Source of the DNA: Chloroflexota bacterium
GTDB lineage: Bacteria; Chloroflexota; Limnocylindria; Limnocylindrales; CSP1-4
Assembly: GCA_027346765.1 (NCBI GenBank)
Contig: DAIERN010000090.1
Span: 1 to 6,132 of the forward strand
Direction: 5' to 3'
Length of the DNA stretch: 6,132 bases
Shown here piece after piece: positions 1 to 5,981 of this stretch (position 1 is the first letter of the stretch; each line of letters starts with the position of its first letter). A program made the translations under genes and the position numbers. The notes under the pieces were generated by a model. The model saw only the letters and a list, made by a program, of their open reading frames with translations, searched no databases and was not told the DNA's origin.

Positions 1-283
1 CGACCAGCACCTGGCATTCCGGCACGTAGCCCAGGGCGAGCTCGATATCTGCCCGTTCCAGGGGCCGCACGTCACCGCCGCCCGGCTGACGCAGCATGGC
101 GGCATGGCCGACGCCGGCGCGGCCCAGTGCTGTGACCGTCGCGTCGCCGGCGGCGTCGTCCGCGACCAGGCCCACGATCGCGACGTCGGCTCCGGCTGAG
201 CGCGCGGCGACTGCCACGCGGCTGGCAGTCCCGGACAGGGCGCCGCGCTCATCGAGCCGCGGCCGCCCCAGGACGACGATCAC
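1..283 (-). CDS. PfkB/ribokinase-fold protein, N-terminal part (cut by window edge)
   Basis: This minus-strand reading frame is open for 94 codons from a GTG at 281-283 and leaves the window at base 1, so only the N-terminus is visible. The start is chosen because its GTGA overlaps the stop of the upstream M16 gene by 4 bp and because the protein then begins with a hydrophobic strand, (M)IVVLG, as PfkB sugar kinases do. Residues 16-65 follow the ribokinase pattern: a helix (SRVAVAARSAGADVAIVG), then VADDAAGD corresponding to the family's VGDD.xG, then ALGRAGVGHAAMLR. The family's GGKGAN sugar-binding motif is replaced by LSGTAS, the lid strands between the first strand and that motif are missing, and a later strand pair appears shortened around residues 66-75. 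The ATP-site motif would lie outside the window. Family members phosphorylate sugars or nucleosides; whether this one is an active kinase is uncertain. No Shine-Dalgarno is evident, so coupling to the upstream gene is likely. Confidence 0.72.
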   Translation of the reverse strand, partial: MIVVLGRPRLDERGALSGTASRVAVAARSAGADVAIVGLVADDAAGDATVTALGRAGVGHAAMLRQPGGGDVRPLERADIELALGYVPECQVLV

Positions 284-1767
284 TCGGGTGTCGCGTCGGC
301 CGGAGTAACGCTCAGCTCACCCAACCCGGCGGCACGCAGCTCCGGCTCGACACTCGCGGCATCGCCCACCACCACGACCACGAGATCGTCGGGGCGAATG
401 TGCTTGTTGGCGGCCGCGCGAACATCAGCTGCGGTGACCGCGGCAACACCGGGGCGGTAGCGATCGAGCTCGTCGTCGGGCAGATCCAGCGCTACCAGGC
501 CGCCCAGCGCGCCAGCGACCTGCGCCGCCGTCTCGAAGCGGAGCGGGAAGACACCCACGAGGTAGTCGCGCGCGATCTGGAGCTCGTCGTCCTTGACCTC
601 CGACTGGCCGAACTCGCGGACGATGCGCAGGATCTCCTCGATCGCGGGTCGGGTGACGTTCGTCTCCACGGCGGTGCGGACGACGAACGGCCCGGGCTGG
701 CGGCGCATGTCGAAGCTCGAACCAATGCCGTAGGTGTAGCCCTTCTCCTCGCGCAGCACGACGTTGAGGCGCGAGTTGAAGGTGCCGCCCAGGATCGCGT
801 TCAGGACTGAGATGGCATGGAAGTCGGGCGTCTTGCGGGCGACGCCCAGGTGGCCGATGCGTATCTCCGACTGGGGGGCTCCGGGCTTGTCGACCAGCAC
901 CACCCTGGCGCCTCCGACCGACCCGATCTCCCCGCTCACGGCGGGTGCTGCCACTCCTGCCCCGGCCGGGCGCTGGCCCAGGTGCTGCTCCGCGAGCTCA
1001 TCGAGCCGCTGCCCGCCCAGGTCGCCGGCGACGACGAGCGTCGCCGCTGACGGGTTCAGCAGTGCCGCGTGGCGCGCCTGTACCGCGGCGCGGTCAAGCG
1101 GGCGGACAGTCGTCTGGGTGCCCGCGAGCGGCCGCCGATAGGGCGAGCCGGGGCCGTAGATTGTTTCGGGAAAGACGCGCTCGGCACGGCGGCGTGGGTC
1201 GGACCAGGCCTGGAGCAGGTCGTTCATGCGCTCGTCGCGCAGCCGCTCGACCTCTTCCTGGGGGAACGCCGGCTCGAAGACCATCTCGGCCATCAGCTCG
1301 AGCGCCGCGCCAAAGTGCGAGCGCGGCACTTCCATGCCGGCGGTGAGCGCCTCCCAGGTCGCCTCGGCGTGGATCTCCGCGCCCAGCCGCTCGCTGTCCT
1401 CGATGAAGTGATCGGCGTCGCGCCGGAGCGTCCCCTCGGGCAATGCACGGCTTGTCAGAACGGTGATCCCACCCTGGTCGGGCGGCTCGGTCCAGCCGCC
1501 ACCCGGCAGGAGGAGATGAACTGCGATCAGGGCGCGGCCGGGTAGGTGCGCGTGAAGCACGGTCAGGCCGTTCGACAGCCGAAACCGGTCAAAGTGCGGG
1601 AAGTGGTACTCGCGCGGCGCCCCCGGCGCGGGTCGGGTGTCGAGCGCCGACAGGTCGGCGACGGCGGCGCCCACCGGCGTCTGGGGCATGCCCTCGTCGG
1701 TCGGAGTGATCGGCTCCTGCGGCTGGTCGGTGGTGAAGCCCTTCTCCGCTTCGTGCTCGAGCGTCAT
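280..1767 (-). CDS. M16 family peptidase-like subunit without zinc motif (non-catalytic partner)
   Basis: This 495-residue protein has two M16 (insulinase/mitochondrial processing peptidase) halves. The first starts at about residue 60 (FRLSNGLTVLHAHLPG) and the second spans about 285-465, with LNAILGGTFNSRLNVVLRE typical of the C-terminal half. At the place of the HxxEH zinc motif it reads VLTSR (103-107), so both histidines and the glutamate are gone and it should not bind zinc. It keeps R339 and Y346 in REEKGYTYG, the R/Y pair that in two-subunit M16B proteases is carried by the zinc-less subunit. About 55 residues rich in Pro, Glu and Asp precede the first domain; no signal peptide or membrane helix is seen, so it is probably cytoplasmic. 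The ATG overlaps the stop of the upstream zinc-bearing M16 gene (ATGA), with a GAGGAG ribosome site 8 nt before it. I infer that it pairs with that protein. Substrate is unknown. Confidence 0.9.
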   Translation of the reverse strand: MTLEHEAEKGFTTDQPQEPITPTDEGMPQTPVGAAVADLSALDTRPAPGAPREYHFPHFDRFRLSNGLTVLHAHLPGRALIAVHLLLPGGGWTEPPDQGGITVLTSRALPEGTLRRDADHFIEDSERLGAEIHAEATWEALTAGMEVPRSHFGAALELMAEMVFEPAFPQEEVERLRDERMNDLLQAWSDPRRRAERVFPETIYGPGSPYRRPLAGTQTTVRPLDRAAVQARHAALLNPSAATLVVAGDLGGQRLDELAEQHLGQRPAGAGVAAPAVSGEIGSVGGARVVLVDKPGAPQSEIRIGHLGVARKTPDFHAISVLNAILGGTFNSRLNVVLREEKGYTYGIGSSFDMRRQPGPFVVRTAVETNVTRPAIEEILRIVREFGQSEVKDDELQIARDYLVGVFPLRFETAAQVAGALGGLVALDLPDDELDRYRPGVAAVTAADVRAAANKHIRPDDLVVVVVGDAASVEPELRAAGLGELSVTPADATPE

Positions 1768-3113
1768 GCGGCGGACTCCTCGCCCTCGCCCTCGCCCGCC
1801 GCGGCTTCATTGGGCACGTACGTCAGGACGACCCGGTTGTCGGCGCGGAACACCTGCGCCGCGACGGCCTGAATCTGGTCGGCGGTCACAGCCAGGTAGC
1901 GGCCCAGCTGCTCGTTGACCAGCTCGGGCCTGTTGAACATGGCCGCGTACATCGACAGCCGGTCGGCAACCTCTTCGACGCGGCTCAGCGCGCCCAGCTC
2001 CGCGGCCTCGATCAGCGCCCTGGCGCGGGCCAGCTCATCGTCTGTCACCGGCTCGTCAATCAGCTTCTGGAGCTCGGCCAGGAAGGCCGCCTCGCACGTC
2101 TCTTCGTCACTGTCCGGCCGGACCGTCACCCAGCCGCCGAAGAAGGACGCGCCATCGACCAGCGGCAGGCCGAACGCGGTCACGTCCTGGGCCATCTTGC
2201 CCTCGCGGACGAGCGACCGGTACAGCCGTGAGCCGCGGCCGCCGGCAAGGATCTGGCTGGCGACCTCGAGCGCGTCGAAATCGGCGCTGCCAAAGGGCGG
2301 GCAGCGGAAGCCGAAATGGACGCGCGTCAGCGGTACCGCGTCCGGGACGACCTCGCGCATCTCAACCCCGATCTGCGGCGCGATCTTGTCCTGCGCCGGC
2401 TGGACGATGCTCGGGTTGGCCGGGATGGGACCGAAGTAGCGCGCCGCGGCGGCATGCGCCGCTTCCTCGTCGACGTCGCCGACGATCGACAGCACGCAGT
2501 TGTTGGGCGCGTACCAGGTCTTGAAGAAGGTCACGACGTCGTCGACGGTGGCCGCGTCGAGATCCTCCATCGATCCGATCGGCGTGTGGTGGTACGGGTG
2601 CTCAGGTGGGAAAACGGCGGCCATGAGCTTCTCGTAGAACGAGCCGTAAGGTCGGTTGTCGTAGCTCTGGCGCTTCTCGTTCTTGACCACCTCGCGCTGG
2701 TTGTCGAGATTCTCCTGGTCCAGCGCGTCGAGCAGCGTCGCCATGCGGTCGGCCTCCAGCCACAGCGCGAGATCCAGCTGGTGTGAGGGCAGCGTTTCGA
2801 AGTAGTTGGTGCGGTCGAAATAGGTCGTGGCGTTGTTCACGCCGCCGGCCGACTGGATGAGCGAGAAGTGCTCGGCCTTGGTGACGTGGCGCGAGCCCTG
2901 GAACATGAAATGCTCGAACAGGTGAGCGAAGCCGGTCCGGCCAGGTGTCTCGTGACGCGAGCCCACGACGTACCAGAGGTTGACCGCAACCACCGGCGCG
3001 AGGTGGTCCGGCGCGACGATCACCCGCAGACCGTTGGGCAGGCTGCGCTGGCTGAACGCGATCGTGGTCAGGTCGCTGGTGAGCTGCTGTGGGGCTTTGG
3101 GCACGAGCGGCAT
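1764..3113 (-). CDS. M16 family zinc metallopeptidase, catalytic subunit
   Basis: This 449-residue protein is a complete single-chain M16B peptidase (family usual about 400-450). The N-terminal half begins near residue 20 (RSLPNGLRVIVAPDH) and contains the inverted zinc motif HLFEH at 64-68: H64 and H68 should bind zinc and E67 should act as the base. The third ligand is probably E146 in REVVKNEKRQ, 78 residues after H68. The second half covers about 185-430, with VGDVDEEAA and ASQILAGGRGSRLYRSLVREGK. There R303 is kept but the expected Tyr seven residues on is D310, so the R/Y pair is incomplete; the neighbouring M16 gene supplies it. No signal peptide or membrane helix is seen. Known relatives degrade or process peptides in a closed chamber formed by two subunits; the substrate here is unknown. 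It is the first gene of a minus-strand operon. No good ribosome site precedes the ATG, so the message may be leaderless. It ends in an acidic Gly-Glu tail. Confidence 0.94.
   Translation of the reverse strand: MPLVPKAPQQLTSDLTTIAFSQRSLPNGLRVIVAPDHLAPVVAVNLWYVVGSRHETPGRTGFAHLFEHFMFQGSRHVTKAEHFSLIQSAGGVNNATTYFDRTNYFETLPSHQLDLALWLEADRMATLLDALDQENLDNQREVVKNEKRQSYDNRPYGSFYEKLMAAVFPPEHPYHHTPIGSMEDLDAATVDDVVTFFKTWYAPNNCVLSIVGDVDEEAAHAAAARYFGPIPANPSIVQPAQDKIAPQIGVEMREVVPDAVPLTRVHFGFRCPPFGSADFDALEVASQILAGGRGSRLYRSLVREGKMAQDVTAFGLPLVDGASFFGGWVTVRPDSDEETCEAAFLAELQKLIDEPVTDDELARARALIEAAELGALSRVEEVADRLSMYAAMFNRPELVNEQLGRYLAVTADQIQAVAAQVFRADNRVVLTYVPNEAAAGEGEGEESAA
1776..1781 (-). promoter_or_regulatory. 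Shine-Dalgarno GAGGAG for the zinc-less M16 gene
   Basis: On the minus strand GAGGAG lies 8 nt before the ATG at 1765-1767. It sits inside the last codons of the upstream M16 gene, where it encodes the Glu-Glu of the acidic tail. It supports the overlapping ATG as the real start and lets the two subunits be translated from one message at similar rates. It is the only convincing ribosome site seen at a gene start in the window. Confidence 0.65.
1779..1796 (-). repeat. Three tandem 6-bp units encoding a Gly-Glu tail
   Basis: CTCGCC is repeated three times on the plus strand, read as GGCGAG on the coding strand, encoding alternating Gly and Glu near the C-terminus of the zinc-bearing M16 protein. 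The unit is in frame, so copy-number change would lengthen or shorten the tail without breaking the gene, and the last copy runs into the GAGGAG ribosome site of the next gene. It may be only a short low-complexity tail. Confidence 0.6.
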
Positions 3114-3156
3114 TGTCGCGCATCGGCCTTGACCGAGGCGCGATCATCCTCGCGAG
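3114..3156. promoter_or_regulatory. Divergent intergenic gap between peptidase operon and first transporter
   Basis: Only 43 bp separates the ATG of the M16 operon from the GTG of the first transporter, and they point away from each other. Promoters for both must lie here or within the opposing coding ends. A TTGACC at 3129-3134 resembles a plus-strand -35 box, but a -10 at normal spacing would fall on the GTG and none is there. I found no convincing full promoter on either strand. The gap ends in a 10-bp palindrome that could bind a regulator of both units. Confidence 0.4.
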
Positions 3157-3157
3157 G
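3148..3157. repeat. 10-bp perfect palindrome CCTCGCGAGG at transporter start
   Basis: CCTCGCGAGG is its own reverse complement, and its last base is the first base of the transporter's GTG start codon. A protein bound here would block translation start or transcription of the transporter and sit about 35 bp upstream of the M16 start. A partly overlapping pair, CGCGA at 3139-3143 and TCGCG at 3150-3154, adds further symmetry. In DNA this GC-rich a 10-bp palindrome may be chance, so an operator role is only a suggestion. Confidence 0.3.
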
Positions 3158-4554
3158 TGGCGGGCAGCACTCCGGCCGGGAGCGAGGGGGCTGTAGTCGG
3201 GCGCCCCACGCATGCCCTGCCGTTCGTGCACCTGCTCAACCTGTCGGTCTACTGGGCCGGGCTCAACACGGTGTGGGCGGGCCTGGGGTTCGTCGTCTAT
3301 CCCACGCGCCTGACCGAAACGTACGGCCCGGCCTACGCGCCGACCTACGTCCTGCTGTTCGAAACGATCCCGGTGCTGTTCGCGGTGCTCGTCCAGCCCA
3401 CCGTGGCGACGATCTCCGACTACACCATCAGCCGCTGGGGCCGGCGCAAGCCGTACATCTTCATCGGCGCGATCCTCGACGTCGTCTTCCTGTGGGGGTT
3501 CGCGTCATCGAACGAGCTGGCGGTGATGTTCGCCTTCATCATGCTGCTCCAGTTCAGCGCGAACTTCGCCCAGGGACCCTTCCAGGGCTACGTGCCGGAT
3601 CTCGTACCCAAGGAGCAGGTCGGGCTCGCCAGCGGGCTGATGGGCGTGATGATCGTGATCGGCCAGGTCACCGGCGCGGGCATCGGCGCGCTTGGTTTGA
3701 TCGCCCTCAAAGCCAGCCCGTTCGACCAGGGCACGGCCGCGGCCGGCGAATTCGCGCAGCAGGCATTCCTGCTGCCGACGATCGGCCTCGCCGTGGTCGA
3801 GGTGGTGACGATGATCCCGCTGGTGCTGTTCATCCGCGAGGGCCGCGCGGCGCCCTCGCGCGAAGGCCGCTCATGGCCGCAGATCGCGCTCAGCGCCTGG
3901 GGCACGGACGTCCTGCGCGAGCGCAACTACGTCTGGCTGCTCGTGTCGCGGCTCTTCTTCCTGATGGCGCCCACCCTGCCGCTGTCGCTGGGCGTCTTCT
4001 ACCTGCGCCAGTCGCTGGGTTCGAGCGACGAGCTGGCGGCGGTCCAGATCTTCATCATCGCCGGGGTGGTCGGCGTAACCACCGGCCTCGCGACGCTGCC
4101 CGCCGCGCGACTGTCGGACCGTTATGGGCGCAAGGCGATGATCTACATCGGCATCGCCATTGGCATCCTGGGCAACCTGGGTGTCGCACTCGCCCCCAGC
4201 TTCGAGGTCGCGCTTGGCGCGCTGGTGTTCGTGGGGGTGTCATCAGGCTCGTTCCTCGCGGTCGACTGGGCGATCATGACCGACATCATCCCCAAGGCCA
4301 CCACCGGCCGGTACATGGGCATCTCCGCGGTGGCGACGGGGCTGTCCGGGCCGCTCGGGCGGCTCATCGCCAATCCATTGCTGACAGTGCTGATCGTCGC
4401 GGGCCTGGCGGCGGGTCTGGATCCCACGACCGACGCGGCGCAGAGCTCCTTCTACGCCAGTGGGCCGCGCCTGGTGATCCTGCTCGGCGTCGTGTTCTTC
4501 GCCATCTCGGCCTGGGCGCTGCGCCACGTCGACCCGGCGCGGCGGGAAGACTGA
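3157..4554 (+). CDS. Major facilitator superfamily transporter, SLC45/GPH-like (copy 1)
   Basis: This 465-residue integral membrane protein has about twelve hydrophobic segments (roughly 23-47, 63-85, 99-116, 120-137, 155-182, 203-226, 258-282, 294-315, 327-346, 349-367, 390-418, 437-455). MFS motif A is present after helix 2 (SDYTISRWGRRKPY, 87-100) and again after helix 8 (ARLSDRYGRKA, 317-327). The halves also carry matching loops: GYVPDLVPKEQVGLASGLMG (144-163) and VDWAIMTDIIPKATTGRYMG (369-388). The WGRRKPY and PDLVP/TDIIP pattern recalls SLC45 and GPH sugar:cation symporters, but the substrate is not determined. The GTG start is the only start codon after the in-frame stop at 3130-3132; the resulting N-terminus (MAGS...GRPTHALP) matches the next gene's (MAAD...GRPTKKLP). 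No Shine-Dalgarno is at normal spacing. It is divergent from the M16 operon and 77 bp ahead of its paralogue. Confidence 0.93.
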   Translation: MAGSTPAGSEGAVVGRPTHALPFVHLLNLSVYWAGLNTVWAGLGFVVYPTRLTETYGPAYAPTYVLLFETIPVLFAVLVQPTVATISDYTISRWGRRKPYIFIGAILDVVFLWGFASSNELAVMFAFIMLLQFSANFAQGPFQGYVPDLVPKEQVGLASGLMGVMIVIGQVTGAGIGALGLIALKASPFDQGTAAAGEFAQQAFLLPTIGLAVVEVVTMIPLVLFIREGRAAPSREGRSWPQIALSAWGTDVLRERNYVWLLVSRLFFLMAPTLPLSLGVFYLRQSLGSSDELAAVQIFIIAGVVGVTTGLATLPAARLSDRYGRKAMIYIGIAIGILGNLGVALAPSFEVALGALVFVGVSSGSFLAVDWAIMTDIIPKATTGRYMGISAVATGLSGPLGRLIANPLLTVLIVAGLAAGLDPTTDAAQSSFYASGPRLVILLGVVFFAISAWALRHVDPARRED

Positions 4555-4631
4555 CCGCCGCGCACAGGCATCCGCCCTAAACTCGGCCAATCGAACCGAC
4601 GACACTCGACCCGTTCGCCCCGACAGAACCC
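4555..4631 (+). promoter_or_regulatory. Gap between the two transporter genes, possible weak promoter
   Basis: These 77 bp separate two same-strand genes. TAAACT at 4577-4582 is a possible -10 box in otherwise GC-rich DNA, but the only -35-like match (CTGACC at 4551-4556) is 20 bp away, too far for a strong promoter. No hairpin with a T tract is seen, so the transporters may be co-transcribed. There is no Shine-Dalgarno just before the ATG at 4632 (GACAGAACCC precedes it). Confidence 0.25.
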
Positions 4632-5981
4632 ATGGCGGCCGATCCACCGGCGATCGGACGGCCGACCAAGAAGCTGCCGCTCAGCCAGCTGGTGACGCTC
4701 TCGATCTACTGGCTGGGCATCACCGCGATGTGGAACGGCCTGCACGTGCTCGTGCTGCCCAAGCGCGCAGAAGCGGTCTTCGGTCTGCAAGACTCGGGCC
4801 TGGGACTCGCGCTGATAACGCTCGCCGGCGTCGTGGCCGCGCTGCTCGTCCAACCCACGGCCGGCGCCATCTCCGATTTCACCGCCTCCCGTTGGGGCCG
4901 GCGCAAGCCGTACATCGTCATCGGCAGCCTGCTCAGCATCGTCTTTCTCTGGGCGGTCGCGTCGGCTGACACGCCGCTGGCGATCATCGTGTCGCTCGCC
5001 CTGCTGCAGGTCGCGTCGAACATCGCCCAGGGCCCGTTCCAGGGCTACGTGCCGGATCTCGTGCCGGCGCCGCAGGTGGGCCTCGCGAGCGGCCTGATGG
5101 GCGTCATGACCATCATCGGCGGGGTCGCCGGTGTCGCGATCTGCCTGCTGGGCTATCTGCAGCTCCAGCCGGGCATGGTTGACAGCCAGATCCGGGCGAT
5201 CCTGTTTTGGCCGACCATTGGTCTCGGCATCATCCAGGTGGCAACCATGGTCGTGATGGCGCTGACCGTCGACGAAGGCCGCGCGGCGCTGCCCCGCGAG
5301 GGCCGCTCGTGGTGGCGCGTGGGCCTGTCGGCGTGGAACACGGACATCCTGCGCGAGCGCTCATACGTGTGGCTGCTGGTGTCGCGCCTGTGCTACCTGG
5401 CGATGCCCGGCGTCATCACCGCCTACGCCGTCTACGTGCTCGAGCGCTCTTTCCACCTGCCGCCCAGCGAGGCGACACCCTTCCTCTTCACCACCGGGCT
5501 GATCATCGCCGGGGCCACGGTTGTCGCGGCGATCCCGGCCGCGCGGCTCTCTGACCGGATCGGCCGCAAGGCCGTCATCAACATCTCGTTCGTGCTCGCG
5601 GCGATCGGCGTGGTTGGCGTGGCGCTGTCGCCGGCCCTGTGGCTGACGCTGCTCGCCCTGGTGCCGCTCGGCTTCTCAGGCGGCGCGTTCCTGGTGGTCG
5701 ACTGGGCGCTCATGACCGACATCATCCCCAAGGCCCACAGCGGCCGCTACATGGGCATCTCCAACGTCGCCACCGCATCCGCCGGTCCGATCGGCCTGGC
5801 CCTCGCCGGGGTGGTGCTGTTCCTGGTGACGCGTGCCGGACTGCCGACGCCCGACGCGAGTGACCTGCAGTCGACGCTACTGGGCGAGGCGCCGCGCGCC
5901 GCGATCGGGTCGATGCTGGTGTTCATTGGCATCGCCGCGTTCGCGCTGCGCCGCGTGGACGAGACCCGGCGCGAGGATTAG
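4632..5981 (+). CDS. Major facilitator superfamily transporter, SLC45/GPH-like (copy 2)
   Basis: This 449-residue membrane carrier is a diverged tandem paralogue of the gene before it. It has the same twelve-helix layout and the same signature loops: SDFTASRWGRRKPY (81-94) after helix 2, GPFQGYVPDLVPAPQVGLAS (134-153) after helix 4, a charged central loop EGRAALPREGRSW (215-227) followed by TDILRERSYVWLLVSRL (237-253), ARLSDRIGRKA (304-314) after helix 8, and VDWALMTDIIPKAHSGRYMG (356-375) after helix 10. Both copies end in RRED. They differ most in the first outer loop, in helices 5, 7 and 11, and in the loop between helices 11 and 12, where substrate choice could change. Transport of a sugar or similar small solute is plausible from the family, not shown. 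The ATG is chosen by alignment with copy 1. The TAG stop overlaps the TAA stop of a gene on the opposite strand. Confidence 0.93.
   Translation: MAADPPAIGRPTKKLPLSQLVTLSIYWLGITAMWNGLHVLVLPKRAEAVFGLQDSGLGLALITLAGVVAALLVQPTAGAISDFTASRWGRRKPYIVIGSLLSIVFLWAVASADTPLAIIVSLALLQVASNIAQGPFQGYVPDLVPAPQVGLASGLMGVMTIIGGVAGVAICLLGYLQLQPGMVDSQIRAILFWPTIGLGIIQVATMVVMALTVDEGRAALPREGRSWWRVGLSAWNTDILRERSYVWLLVSRLCYLAMPGVITAYAVYVLERSFHLPPSEATPFLFTTGLIIAGATVVAAIPAARLSDRIGRKAVINISFVLAAIGVVGVALSPALWLTLLALVPLGFSGGAFLVVDWALMTDIIPKAHSGRYMGISNVATASAGPIGLALAGVVLFLVTRAGLPTPDASDLQSTLLGEAPRAAIGSMLVFIGIAAFALRRVDETRRED

Noticed and set aside
96..308. 70-codon plus-strand frame at the left edge
   Set aside because: Its translation is Ala, Thr, Arg and Pro dominated low complexity, and it lies opposite the PfkB-like frame, which fits a protein family and a coupled start.
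280..1767. Zinc-less M16 gene as a decayed pseudogene
   Set aside because: The frame is intact, family features of both halves and the R/Y pair are kept, and it is coupled to the active subunit, which fits a functional non-catalytic partner.
400..1872. Several plus-strand open frames (for example 400-810, 1069-1545, 1546-1872) opposite the zinc-less M16 gene
   Set aside because: They are antisense shadows with no motifs or ribosome sites; the minus strand holds a full M16 protein.
3129..3134. TTGACC as a -35 box for the first transporter
   Set aside because: A -10 at 16-18 bp spacing would fall on the GTG start codon and no -10-like sequence is there.
2868..4580. Open frame of 570 codons on the plus strand crossing the divergent gap and most of the first transporter
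   Set aside because: It runs antisense to the M16 gene and out of frame with the transporter. Its translation is rich in Arg, Ala, Gly and Pro with no recognisable domain, as expected for shadow frames in GC-rich DNA, while both overlapped genes have clear family motifs.
4555..4631. Terminator between the two transporter genes
   Set aside because: No stable inverted repeat followed by a T tract was found.
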